Assembly: GCA_028551475.1 (NCBI GenBank)
Contig: CM052362.1
Location: forward strand, 17,032,021-17,096,020
Direction: 5' to 3'
Source of the DNA: Casuarina equisetifolia
Taxonomy: Eukaryota > Streptophyta > Magnoliopsida > Fagales > Casuarinaceae
Length of the DNA stretch: 64,000 nt
Shown here piece after piece: positions 48,912-61,800 of this stretch. Numbering within the stretch: the stretch's first letter is position 1; every line of letters starts with the position of its first letter. The translations under genes were made by a program, and so were the position numbers. The notes below the pieces were generated by a model that was given only the letters and a program-made list of their open reading frames with translations, did no database searches and was not told where the DNA came from.

Positions 48912-51900
48912 ATGGATTCGAAGGTTTATGTCCCCATTTCGGCAACACAAGCGGCCCCAGTACCAGTCCAGGTCTACCCACAGAAGCGAGTGCTTTCGGT
49001 GTCAACAGGTTCTCTTCCTATCCGAGCTCCTCCTACCTTTGATTCTGGTTCTGATTCTGATTCTGAATCCATTGGTCCCAAAACTTATAGTACCAGTAGT
49101 AGTAGTGGTATTTACAACGGGTTTGAGTCTGACGAAGGTTTCCTGACTGGGGAGGAGTTTGAGTCGGCGTCGGAGAGGGCACTGGTTGCAGAAACCGATG
49201 AGGAAATTTTGGAAGAGGATGAAAAGGCTGAAGTTTTGAGACCTTTTGTGGCCGACCCGGATGATGAAGGCTTAGAAAGTTATATAGAAGATGAGGAAGA
49301 GAGGGGTGAGGTTGTTGGTGACGATGGCCCTCTTGTGGAACCTGTTTTTGCGGATAGTCCTAACTTGAACCCGGTAATGCCTAAAGCCCAGTTATCAATG
49401 GACGACGATGGCGATGATGACGATGATTTGGGACGTGAAGTTGATGAAGATGGTGGATTTTTAGGTACAGTGAGGGTTCCAGACATTGAGTTTTTAGAGA
49501 AGATTGGCGGTGCTTTAAGAATTAAGGCATTGAACACTGACGACGATGAGTTGGTGGTGTGGAGTGGTTCTCTAAATACGGAGCAATCTGAGTCTCCAAT
49601 GGAGGGCAAGGTTGTGGAGGATGATAAAGTTGTCAAAGCGCAAGATGGGGTTTTGGGCATTGGAATTAAGAAGGCATTGGTTGTGGAGGAGCCTGGTGAG
49701 GATACTCTTTCGGCTGAAGTGATTCAGGACATGGGTCCTGGTGCCACCGAGGTGGCTGATGTCGAGTCTTTGATCACTAATGGTGTCTCTGATGTGGAGA
49801 AAAATGCGAGGTTGGACAAGGATGCTAAACATTCTGATGAAGAAAAAGGCACAGATTGGGAAGGGACTGAATTGAATGCTACGGATGGAGGGCAGCAAGA
49901 TACCGTGCGACAAAGTGAGGATGGTTGTGTGGCCATGAAATCCGCATCCGAGAGTGGATTAGTGGCACCCGCTGAAGAGACTAATGAAGTGATGGAAGAA
50001 ACTTCTATTACGAACGATGGAACTGATTTAGGAGGCCTGGCTACTGGAGAGTCTGTTCATTACAATTTGAGCAAAGGAAATGGAGGTATCACTCTGCTAG
50101 ACAAGCAGAGTGCCGCAAAAAATAGTTTTGCTCAGTCCATAGAACCTAACCTGATAGAGTCGAGTTTTGTCGTCCCGAAAGCAGAGGGCAGTTTCGGATA
50201 CGTGCCAAAAGAATCTACGCTTAGCCAAAGCAGTGAAAGCAGTGGACTTGATGTTGTTGGAAGTTCTAATCTTCTCGAAGGGAGTAACAGTGAGAAAATA
50301 GAAAACAGATTGCAGCCAGGGATTGAGTTGGGAGATGGATTCCATGATGCCACTGATTCCATCCAAGTTGAATCCTTGAGCATTGGGCCTGAAGGAAGTG
50401 AACTTGCTGATTCCAATTCTACTGAGTCATTGATACTGTATTCCGATGTGGCATGTGAACAAGCAGCAGGAGAAGGGAAAAAAGATGAAGCAAATATTGA
50501 TCCGGACACAGTAAAACTAGCAGAAGGGAATGGAGGTTCACCGTCTGATAATGATATGCAGGGTTTGAATCTGGGAGGCATTGAAGCGGCAATGGGATCA
50601 ATTGATGAACTTGAGCAGAAAGTCGAGGGTCTTCCACATCACTCTCAAAGGGTTGGTGAGCAGATTATTCTCGACTCAGATAAGGTAGTGGGGGAAGATA
50701 TGGATGGTGAAAGAAAGCAGTTGTTTGATTCTGTTCCATTTGAAGCTTTTCTGAAAGCAATAACTGGTGCTAATTCAGAGGAGCACTCCACTTGCTTAGA
50801 TTCCTCATTCCATTCTCCGATACCTGCTCCTAAAGTGTATCACCCCAGCCCCATGGATGGTGATGAATTTCAGGACAACCTAAGTAAAGAAGAAAAGAAA
50901 AAAGTTGAGAAGATAGAACTCCTAAGAGTGAAATTATTGAGGCTTTTACAGAGGCTGGGCATTGCTACTGAAGATTTCCGAGATTCAAAAGTTTTAAATA
51001 GGTTTGTCCTGGATGCAAGGAGGTACTCTAGTCAGACGTTTAGCATTGAGTCACATGCAAAGAGGTTGGCCATGCAACTTGAAGCCGAGGTTAAAGATAA
51101 TTTAGACTTCTTTTTAAATATTCTGGTTCTTGGCAAAACTGGTGTGGGAAAGACTGCAACTATCAATTCCATTCTTGGTGAGGAAAAAGAGATGGTTGGT
51201 GCATTCAAACCAACCACAACAACTGTGAAAGCGATCGTGGGAACAATCGATGGTATCAAGATAAGATTCCTCGACACATCAGGCTTTAGGTCTTCTGCAA
51301 CGGAACAATCTTTCAATTGGAAAGTATTAGCATCAATCAGGAAGGTTTTGAGGAAGTTCCCTCCAGACATTGTCCTCTATGTAGATCGTTTGGACACCAC
51401 CCAGAACAGAGATCTTACCGATTTTCCGCTGTTCAAGTCAATTACCAGTTCTCTTGGTCCATCAATATGGTTAAATGCTGTTATCACCCTGACTCATGCT
51501 GCTTCTGCTCCTCCAGATGGACAATCCGGGTCGCCCCTGGGCTTTGAGGAATTAGTTTGTGAGCAGTCCAATGTTATACAGAAGTGCATCAACGAGGCAG
51601 TTGGTGATCTGCAACTGATGAATCCAACTCGCATGTGTCCAGTGTCCTTAGTTGAGAACCATCCATTGTGTCAAAAGAACAGTAATGGAGAAAAAGTGCT
51701 TCCCAATGGACTTCTTTGGAGACCCCATTTGTTACTGATGTTCTACTCAATAAAGATTTTATCCGAAGGAACTCCTTTATTGATGCCTCAAACTGAGACA
51801 GCCATGGGAGCAAACTCGGCAGAATGCCTCAACGAGGAGGATTTCACTCTACGGGAGAACCAGTCCACCATCAGTCTTTCTCCGGTTAAAGCAAGGGTTG

Positions 51901-52112
51901 ACACATCTCTTATGCCCGGATTACAGGCTCAGTTCTCCATTGGACGGAGTTCTAAAGTGGCTATCCATGTTGGATTGAACGATGAGCAAAGTGGGCAGAT
52001 TACAGTCAGGACAAGCAGCTCAGACCAACTACACATTGCACTCTTTGGCATCCTTCCAATAGCAGTCTCCATCTTTGGGAGCATCTATTCTGGTTTTAGA
52101 GTGAAGAACTAA
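48912..52112 (+). CDS. TOC159: TOC159-like chloroplast import receptor GTPase with M domain mostly deleted
   Basis: A single-exon frame of 1,066 residues from MDSKVYVPISATQ (48912); an in-frame ATG at 48867 is possible but less like the family. Residues 1 to about 680 are the acidic A domain, rich in Asp, Glu, Ser and Gly. The GTPase domain follows: G1 GKTGVGKT at 741-748, a DTSG G3 motif at 788-791 (family usually DTPG), the TLTHA motif at 859-863, and the end near residue 948. TOC159 binds precursor proteins at the outer plastid envelope with TOC33/34 and TOC75. Complete members carry a membrane-anchoring M domain of several hundred residues. Here only about 55 residues lie between the G domain and the terminal block QFSIGRSSKVAIHVGLNDEQSG...FGILPIAVSIFGS (about 1005-1066). 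It could be a functional variant or a decaying paralogue with the frame intact. Confidence 0.88.
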   Translation: MDSKVYVPISATQAAPVPVQVYPQKRVLSVSTGSLPIRAPPTFDSGSDSDSESIGPKTYSTSSSSGIYNGFESDEGFLTGEEFESASERALVAETDEEILEEDEKAEVLRPFVADPDDEGLESYIEDEEERGEVVGDDGPLVEPVFADSPNLNPVMPKAQLSMDDDGDDDDDLGREVDEDGGFLGTVRVPDIEFLEKIGGALRIKALNTDDDELVVWSGSLNTEQSESPMEGKVVEDDKVVKAQDGVLGIGIKKALVVEEPGEDTLSAEVIQDMGPGATEVADVESLITNGVSDVEKNARLDKDAKHSDEEKGTDWEGTELNATDGGQQDTVRQSEDGCVAMKSASESGLVAPAEETNEVMEETSITNDGTDLGGLATGESVHYNLSKGNGGITLLDKQSAAKNSFAQSIEPNLIESSFVVPKAEGSFGYVPKESTLSQSSESSGLDVVGSSNLLEGSNSEKIENRLQPGIELGDGFHDATDSIQVESLSIGPEGSELADSNSTESLILYSDVACEQAAGEGKKDEANIDPDTVKLAEGNGGSPSDNDMQGLNLGGIEAAMGSIDELEQKVEGLPHHSQRVGEQIILDSDKVVGEDMDGERKQLFDSVPFEAFLKAITGANSEEHSTCLDSSFHSPIPAPKVYHPSPMDGDEFQDNLSKEEKKKVEKIELLRVKLLRLLQRLGIATEDFRDSKVLNRFVLDARRYSSQTFSIESHAKRLAMQLEAEVKDNLDFFLNILVLGKTGVGKTATINSILGEEKEMVGAFKPTTTTVKAIVGTIDGIKIRFLDTSGFRSSATEQSFNWKVLASIRKVLRKFPPDIVLYVDRLDTTQNRDLTDFPLFKSITSSLGPSIWLNAVITLTHAASAPPDGQSGSPLGFEELVCEQSNVIQKCINEAVGDLQLMNPTRMCPVSLVENHPLCQKNSNGEKVLPNGLLWRPHLLLMFYSIKILSEGTPLLMPQTETAMGANSAECLNEEDFTLRENQSTISLSPVKARVDTSLMPGLQAQFSIGRSSKVAIHVGLNDEQSGQITVRTSSSDQLHIALFGILPIAVSIFGSIYSGFRVKN

Positions 52113-52810
52113 GCAAATTACTAAGATGTGCCTAATTTCGAAGTAGGTTCAGTCTGCAGTTCTTGTAACTTTTTTTTGTCAGTCTCATGAATGAGACCAA
52201 ACCTACGTATTAATGTCTTTAACTTTTCACTCTCCCAGTTCGTTGAAGAATTTAATCCATCAAATCTCAAAGCTAGAATTCTTATCTTCCACAAAAGTAA
52301 AAGAATCACTGTTTGTTGGGCGGCCACCTTTGATCTTGTTCCCATTTGTCCTGTGCAACATCTCACAAAGTAACTTTGATGATGATGAACACTGTTTCTT
52401 TCTCCTATTTACGCATAAATGTTACTTGGACGGCCAATTAGAATATGCTATGCTTTGATAATTTAATAGTGGCAAGAAAAATATATGAATTATCGAATCA
52501 TAATTACAATAAAATAATTTATTTTTCTTATTATATCCAAAGAGTGTTTCAATAAAATGGATTTACCTTTGGCATATTAATATCTATTATTCCCGAATAC
52601 AAAAAAGAGATGATAATTACCGAGTGGACAATATTTATAACAATGTAATTTTAAAATAATAATTTGCTCCTCCCTCGAGCGAGTCGGGCCGGCTCGGGAA
52701 TTGCCGCTCTTAACCAAAGCGACAACAGAAGGCTGTGACTGCGGGAATCATTTTATCCATCTGTTAGTCCATGAAATGGCGAAGCTCTTGCTCCGGTGAA
52801 CGCAGCCAAC
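52113..52810. other. Intergenic region before the IleRS gene
   Basis: TOC159-like 3' region followed by the IleRS promoter and 5' leader. GC content rises just before the ATG at 52811. No gene is seen. Confidence 0.5.
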
Positions 52811-55800
52811 ATGTCTTTGTTCAAATCCTTCGCCGCAAATTCTTCCGCACTCAAACACAGGGATGCCACCATGGCGTTGATGCAGGCCTCTCCGTACGTG
52901 GTATGTAAAAATTCTACACACGCCTGCGTGCCCACCCTCATTTCCCAATTCTTGGATTAGTCCTTGGCTGTTGCACACTTTATAGTAAGTATTAGGCGTT
53001 TGAACTTGTTTTAAGTTTGCTTTCCGAGAAACTATGGAAAATTTCAAGGCTTGTGAAAAGGTTGAGACTGGAGTGGTTTGCTGTGCGCTAGCTGTATGCT
53101 TTTTGTTTTTGTTTTATGTACTCTTTCCTCGCAAAAAAAAAAAGGAGCTTTGGAGTTTATAAATTGATTTTAGGTGCAAGTGATGAATGAGAGTTTCGCA
53201 CACATCGGATGAGTTTTTAGTTTTTTAATTGTTTTCTGTTGCGGGAGTGCCGTGCTTGTTGTGAAAATGGGTGAGGATATTTGACAATGCAAGGAGTTCG
53301 GGCCACAATATTGTTATTTATACTGTATATGAATTTTCAATGGAATTCAAATTGATTTTGTTTTTGGTTCTTGATCTTGGAAGCCTAAAACAGCCTATAG
53401 CTTGTGGAATAGCTCGGTAAAATGTGATAGAGAGACAAGAATGTTATTTTGTTCGGTTAGAATTTTGAAGTTGTTCCTTTTATTTTGTATTTCAATCAGT
53501 TCAACTTTGTTATTTCGTTAAAGGAACCTTAAGAAGTGATCCGCACCATACTCAATGTCCCTGTCTTTCTTTCTTTTTTCCTTTTTTTTTTTTTTTACTT
53601 CTTCAAATAAAGTTTTTTTTTAAAAAAAAACCGTTTGTTCTTGCAGATTGTTGAATTGACAATAAGCAAGTTTTCCCTTTGGATAATGGAATAAGCAATC
53701 TGTTTAGTTCCGGACAGAGATAGGACCAATTTTGAGTTTTTTTGCTATATCTTTTACTCGAATTGATCATGGAAGTGGGATAGTAATCCTTTGCAAAAGT
53801 CATGTGTCCTACCACAACCTCTTCAATTTAGTTTCTGAGGTTCATGTCAATTTTTTTACATCTTATTGAAATCTAGCCTAAAGACCCGTTTAAATCTTTC
53901 AACTCTGACAGAAAGGAAATGAACGTCATTAAATTGCTTAGATACTGGGGTTATTATTTTTCTTCCATTGTTTGTTCTTTCTGAAGTGCTTGCGGAAGAC
54001 ATAGGTTTGGGTGAGAAGGGAAGTGTTACTTGAGGCCATTCCTTTGACATGTTAGTGCTGATTCAATTACTCATACTTGGGTTACTTCAGAATGAAACTT
54101 ATGTTTGTTGGAGGTGCTGTTTCTACAATTTGGCGTGACTACATGTTGGATTGGATGCTAGGGTTGAAAATGAACCATTTGTAATTCAGGCTATTTAACA
54201 ACTATTAGCTTCAGTATGCCATCTCCATCATTCATTTTTTGTTACCCAAAATTTCATTTTCGCCCACCATCTGGTATGCCCTTCATCAAGCCTTATGAAG
54301 CGATGTAATTGCTAATTAAACATGTGTTCCTCTCAATGAGGACTTGCTGGCTTTCATGTTGGCTTAGCAAATTTGCTTTAGACTTTGGGCTTTTCAACCT
54401 CCACGAAAAAATGTGCACAAAATCTACACTGGCCTTTGAAGTGTTCAGTTTTTGCAATTTTTCTTTCAACACCTATATTTAAAAATACAATGCAAGCTAT
54501 AAACCAAAAGAAAAAGTTCTGAACGACTTTAAGTTATTTTAGTTTCTCAATATATAAATATTAGGTTTATGTTATGTTTAAATCCAACTAATGTGTTGGT
54601 AGTATTTTAAGTTGCAACTGACAAACTCTGTGCTGTATGTTCAGGTTTTGTCACAAAGAACTTGCTCATCTTTTAGGAAAACAAAATCCATTAGCTTACG
54701 TTATTTCAGAGGATGCCTTTCTGTCAAAGTCATTTCACTATTAAACCTGCAACACTACTCTACTTATTCTAAAGAGGAATTCTGTTCTTCCTCAAAGCGA
54801 AGATCTCGAGGACCCATGATGGCAGCAAAGAGAGCATCTGAAGGTGTATATTGCATTGATATTATTACTCAGAATACTTTTTTAAAAGATATGCTATGTG
54901 TCACACGATCTTCTATAGGGATTTTCCTGATATACTATTATTTCCCTTTTTAAGGGCAAACATGCAACCAGAGTTTCTGATTGTTTGCTGAGGTTGAGAT
55001 TTCAGGGGCAAAGCAAGAAGATGGAAAGTACAAGCACACAGTTGATCTGCCAAACACAAAATTTGGCATGAGAGCTAATTCTTTGGTCAGGGAGCCTGAA
55101 ATTCAGAAAATATGGGACAAGAATCAGGTGTATAAGAGGGTTGTGGATAGAAATAATGGGGTAAGTTCTTTAGTCTTCTTAGGGCTTTTTTGTTCTTTCA
55201 GCGTATTAGCTGACTTTTGGTTACTCTGTCAGGGAAATTTTGTACTTCATGATGGTCCTCCATATGCCAATGGTGATCTTCACATGGGACACGCACTAAA
55301 TAAGATTTTGAAGGATATAATCAATCGTTATAAGGTGCTTTTCACTTCATAAAGTGAGAATTATATCTGTTACCCTTGAAAATTTACTTAATATTCATCT
55401 TCAATGCATAGTCTGAGACATGTACTAAAAACAATGAGTTCTTACACTTTTCTGTGGTAATGCACTGGCATTTATATGCATCGGTTCTAGAAGAAGAGTA
55501 GAGAAGTGACTCAACTTTACACCAACATGACCTGGGAATTGAATAGTTATTTTTTAATATTAAAAGAAAGAAAAAGGAAAAAAGAAAAAGGAAAAAGGAA
55601 AACTGCTTATGTGCTAGCCGTTATTGATATAGCTGCTCCAAAGAGGTTGGAGCACCCACTGGTATCCTCTGACTGGGAAGCCACCATCTGAGATTTTATT
55701 TAGGAGATTTGAGTATAAGTTGCTAGATCTCAAACGGAATGGCCTATCTAGCTTTCATTGCGGTTTGCAGCTTAGTGAAAATAGTTGACTCATTTGCAAT

Positions 55801-58800
55801 CAAAGAGTTCAAAAATCTGATTTTTGCAAAGCTCTTAACAACTTCAACACATTTGCCTGAGTTTTGAATTTCTCGAAGCGATGTGCTTGAGGAGCCAAAA
55901 AATTGGTCATTTAAGTTTTTAACAGATTCTATTAGATCTTTTAATAATATGAAGTAATGCCTTTCTGTTGATGCTTCTTTATGTTTCTGGTCAATGTGGG
56001 TGTTAATTGAAATGGTTTAGAGAGAAACAAACTATTCAAACCCCCCAGCATTCCAAGCATAAGTGAAATGGGATCGGTAGAATTGGTAGTTTTTCAATGT
56101 TTTCTCTTTTCTTGATAATTGAACAATTTCTAAGTGTTTAATTGTACAGATTATTTTCACAAGTCAACTTTAGTGTGGTTTTGTTGTTTTGGTACTAATG
56201 TTATTTGTCTTCTGTCTCTTAATTTTTTAAGAAGAATTAAAGATGTGTCCCAGAATCTTCTTGACCATCATCAGCATTCTTGTTTTATCTTGAGAAAATT
56301 GTTGTTCAAGATGTTGGTTCAATACTTTTGTTCCATAGTATAACGAGTTAGGCAGGGATGTGCTCGTTTAGCATAATTATATTATCACATAGAAATAAAA
56401 CAAAACAACTTTCATCTGGCAGATTTGGCCCCTATTTTCTTTTATTTTTGATGAACATCCAGAACTAAGCAAAACCAAATTAAGTTAATTCTTCTCACTT
56501 TTTCTTTTGTCTTGAGCAGCTTCTTCAAAACTACAAAGTTCATTATGTGCCTGGCTGGGATTGTCATGGGCTACCTATTGAGTTGAAAGGCAAGTGTGTC
56601 ATGATTCTTGATTTTGTTCGTTTTGGCCTTTTGGCATCTGCTTCTGACTTGCTTATTTTAGCATGGTTGATTTCTTCAGTTTGAGATAAGGCCTGAACAC
56701 GTCACCCTTCCATGATCTTAATAGTACACATATATTTTCTTCTCTTTTCCTGTTAATAATGCTATTTAGGTTGAGGGATCCAATCTTATGAACACTTTAA
56801 GTGGCATTATTTGAAAGAAATTATGTTACAACCTGCTAGTGTTTTTACATTCTTTGAACAGTAAAATCGAGACTGTGTTTAGAATATTTGTAAATAAAAA
56901 TCTATATTAGTATTCTCTATCCAATAAATAGGAGAAACGACTGTACAATTTTGCTCTTGAACTCCAAAGATTCGGTGACACCCCCCCCCCCCCCCCCAAA
57001 AAAAAAAAAAAAAAAAGACAAATAAAAACCAATTAAAGAAAAGGACCTGGGGCTGAGTGTTGTCAACCTGTGCGGCCATGCAGGGAATGTCCCAGGCATG
57101 TGGCCTTGGCTGGGTAATGGCTGGATGCTAACCCAAGCACAGCTGCATGGTTGGATGTCCGGACAAAGCCATGTGTCTAGGTGGTGGCCTGACCACAGCC
57201 ATGTCAATTAGCCCTAGACACTTTTTTCCCTTCTTTGCTTGAATTAGTATTTTTTTTTTTAAATTCGAATAAGGGGTATGCTAATGGAAGTATTCATTAA
57301 TAACCATTCAAAGTGTGGATTTTGATTTCTTCATATTGAAAATTGGGTTCGCAATTGCTAAAACTGTGAAATAATGAGAAGGTTTTGACATAATCTTCAT
57401 TTATGTTTATAAAGTATTGGATTGTGGAACATTATTTAATAAAGTTATTCCTTGACTACTGAAAAGTTTCAAAACTTTTAATTGAGTTGTAAATCTAGTC
57501 TTGGTTTGCTCTAAAATTCATCTTTACTTGTGAATATCTAGTAAAAGAATACCATAGCTGAGCTTTTATGCTGGGTCAAAGCAATTTTAGAACTACTTTT
57601 TTTTGGAACCTCAGGAAGAATTTTGAGAAATGTTTGAAAATTTTACTGTCACCTTCAAGTATTTCAGTTCTGCAGTCATTGGATCAAGAAGCTAGAAAGG
57701 ATCTCACACCAATTAAGTTGAGGGCAAAGGCAGCTAAATTTGCCAAACAAACTGTTCAAAATCAGATGGCGTCATTTAAGGTCACATTCCCATTTTTTGT
57801 TTGAATTTTTTTCTTGTATTTTTGTCCATTTTATCATGTAAAAAAGGATCTTTTTTCTGTTGGGTATCTGTAATTTTTAAGAAGTAATATATCACCAAAA
57901 TAGGTTGGCTTTTTCCATCCTTATGAAATGCTCATATTTGGTTTCAGTTAGATGAGGATCCTTTACTAGGGATACACCTGAATGTCAAGCATTTTTGTGT
58001 AATGTTTGCAGCGGTATGGGGTATGGGCAGACTGGAGTAATCCCTATCTAACTCTTGAGCCACAATATGAAGCTGCCCAGGTAATTGCTTCATCTTTGCT
58101 CTTGTTGATTTTGTTTTCCTTTGAAGTGCTTTTGGCACTCCTTATACTCTATCTCTTATGCTATAGAAGTTATGAACAAGGAGAACCATTTAGTATAGTC
58201 TAAAGCTACTTATGGAGACTGAAAATTCACTAATGTGATAAAGTTGACATCTAGCGGGGATGTCACATAGATGTTAACAAACTAATTGTCATCTTGATCC
58301 AGGAATGAAGCTTCCATAGTAGTTGATGCAGTTCTGGTTCTTAAACATCTTTCTGTCCATGCATGCAAATTAGGATTGGTACTAATTTTAGAGGATAATT
58401 TGTGGTTAGATATACAGCCATGAGTTCAGAAATTTGTGTACAAGTGAAGCTAAGTGCAATGTTGCTTCCATACATTAAGGGTACACTATTAATCAAGAAG
58501 ATAGACATCAAAGGTGGTTGGAAAGCAAATTTTATGAAGAAAGAAAAAAATCCTCTTAGCTGTTTCGTGTTTGTTGCAATTTTCTGGGGAAGTGTGACCA
58601 TAAATATGGTTGAGTCACTAATAGATTTTTCCATGTATGTTTTATAATCTGCTAGATTGAAGTGTTTGGCAAGATGGCCATTGAGGGGTATATTTATCGA
58701 GGCAGGAAACCAGTTCACTGGAGTCCTTCATCACGAACTGCACTTGCTGAGGCTGAGTTGGAGGTACTATAGTATGGATTTCTTTTTCTCACTCATTAAA

Positions 58801-61800
58801 CCTCATAGAGAACATGTTATAAAAACTTAATTTCCTATATGGAGGAACTTTTGGCTAAAATTGATTTTTTTTAGTATTTGATGATAATTCAAATGACTCT
58901 AATGTTGTTCTGTTAACATTCTAGACGATGATTTCATAAATCCCAGGCGTGGATCTTTTTTCCTTTGATGGGTCCACTATTTGGTTACCATTTGTTATGC
59001 GTGACCAAAAACTTAAGAGTAATGCGATCCACGATCAACCTTAGATATCTTGTCACTGGCTTATAGTGTCCTGCAGGATGGAGATGATTCTTATTTGTTA
59101 ATTAACCAGAAACTTCTATGCAGTATCCTGAAGGGCATGTCTCTAGAAGCATATATGCTGTTTTCAGATTAGTGAATGCCCCTCCAAGTTCAAGTGGTTT
59201 ACTAGGAGAATTTTTCCCAGACTTATGCTTGGCAATATGGACTACAACTCCTTGGACTATTCCAGCCAATGCGGGTGAGTTTCCATTATGCTTCATTTAG
59301 GATAATGGTAGTGAACATTTTACTAACACTGGTGAGAATTATTACATCATCTATTTAAAGTTGCACTCTTATGTATATTGAGAAAACACTTTTAAGTGTC
59401 TTCTGGTTGTAATATATATTTCGCCTCCTATGGCTTTAACTCGACCCTTGAGAAACTTTACCTTTCTGATGATTAAATGAATTCTTTCCATTTTTTCTAA
59501 GTAAAAATACAGAAGCTCAAAATGTAATTATTATACTTCAAGTCATTGAAGTGGTGAATTCCCTTTTTCCTCTTTCATATTATCAGTGAGAATGCATATA
59601 TTTGCAAAACAAAGTGAAGGTTTGGTTGTGGAAGACTTAAGAGAGGAGGAAAGCATTGTCATGCAACCTGATTCAAGCTTGTATTGTTGTTTTCAATTTC
59701 AGTTTAAAACTCAAGAATAAATAATCTTGTTTTCATTGTTCTTTCTATCATGAAGTTAATGATAATGTATGGCATGTTTTCAAGCGAGTAGATGGCAAGG
59801 GAAATTCTCGTGCCTTAGAGTTAGAAGTTTCTTCTCATACATTTATGTCCCTTTGAGTATAAAATGTCTCTGAATGTTCGTCTTTAGACGATGCTTTATC
59901 ATATTAGTAGCAACATCATCATAGGAGAAAAACTGTCTACCTACTGTTAAAATGCAGAGATTATTTCTCTCTCTCCCACCCCCTCCTTTCTTTTCCTTAT
60001 GCATGCACACTTGCCTTGATATAAACCTCTGCAACTGGGTATGAAGTGACATTTTTCATTTTTCACTGTTATCAAATGAGCAGCGGTTGCGGTGAATGCC
60101 AAACTTCAATACGCCATAGTTGAAGTACAGTCACTCTCAGGAGATGTTTCTTTACCTGCTGGAAATAAAAAGCGAAAGCTTGGGAATATCCTTAAGGAAT
60201 CAAAGAAGCCTTTTCTCATTGTAGCCTCAGATCTTGTGCCGACGATAGAAGCAAAATGGGGAGTGAAGCTTTCCATTAGAAAACTACTCTCAGGGTCTGA
60301 TCTTGAAAACTGCAGGTATGAATGAAATCAGAAACCTGAAATTGATCGATGCCTATGTTGTCTAACTATTCATTTATTTTTTTATGGGAATGAGAGAGCT
60401 TATTGCACTTACTAACTTGTTTGTGTAACTTCTTGTGTTAGCGAAAGGCATTTTTCTATTCTGTATGCTTAACTAGTGCACGGTGTTTAATGTTGGTTTT
60501 AGGTACATCCATCCAATGGATAACAGAGAACGTCCTGTTGTCATTGGAGGAGATTATATTACAACAGAGTCAGGAACTGGACTGGTCCATACTGCTCCTG
60601 GACATGGTCAGGAGGATTATGTGACGGGCCTTAAGTATGGGCTGCCTGTACTTTCACCTGTAGATGATGAAGGAAAGTTTACTGAAGAAGCTGGACAGTT
60701 TAGTGGGCTTGATGTGCTTGGGGATGGTAATGCTGCTGTCACGAAATACTTGGATGAGCATTTATCAATCGTCATGGAAGAATCGTATGGTATGCTGTCT
60801 TTTCATCAGATCAGTTAAATCCCATGCTGTTTTCTCCTGACCATGAAAGAGTGTGCAGAACATAAGTATTAATTGAATACCACATTCTTGTGTACAGAAC
60901 ATAAGTATCCATATGATTGGCGAACCAAAAAGCCTACAATATTTCGGGCAACAGAGCAGTGGTTTGCATCAGTGGAAGGGTTTCGTGAGGCTGCTATGAA
61001 TGCAATTGGTGATGTAAAATGGGTTCCTCCGCAGGTAATAGTGTTAGACAAAGATGCATTCTAGCCTTTGATGTCTGTCTTTTTCTAAACATTTGATTAA
61101 GGTTTGTGCAGCCTAAGGGGCATTCTTAACTAATTCATGCTTCTGTTTCCTTGTTCTTCACAGAGTTGTGGTTGTGATGCATCTTTTTTTCTTTCCATTT
61201 CGCAGCAGCAATGTTCTCCCTTTTTCTTTCTTTTCTTTTTAGTTGTTGTTGTTGGGGGGTGGGGAAGGGAGGGTTATAGCCATAGAACTAGATTGATGAA
61301 CTTAAAAGTTTTGATTCCCCAGGAATCATGCCGGCAATATGAAAACACTGTATATACCCTTATTTACTCACTACCTCTTACAACAAAGAAAGAAATTACT
61401 TTTGGAGAAAATATTACAATCTCGTCCTATTAATGTCATCTTCCTTGGTGTTAACTAACTAGCCAGATCTACAATGCACTTGTGCCTTGCAAAGGGGCAG
61501 AGATTCTACCCTTTAGTCCTTATAATTTCTGAAGGCACGTAATCCACCTTGAATTGGCATCATCACCATTCTCTGATTTATCTTTTACTCTGATAATTTG
61601 GAGGCGAAACAGAGTAGAAGTGAGACAATTTATAAGAGAATGAATATGAGGTCAGTTAGGCATGTGTGGTTAACTCAGGTTCACGGCATTTAGTTTGGGT
61701 AGATGATTTAGATGGAGAACACGATTCTCTTGTAACAGACTTGGTATTGGCTTGTCTCATGCCATCTGGGGCACTTATTGACCTGAGGTGTTGCTTGTTG

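Noticed and set aside
49280-50637. Long Ser-rich frames on the minus strand inside the TOC159-like gene
   Set aside because: Antisense of an acidic, low-complexity A domain; such composition commonly leaves the opposite strand open.
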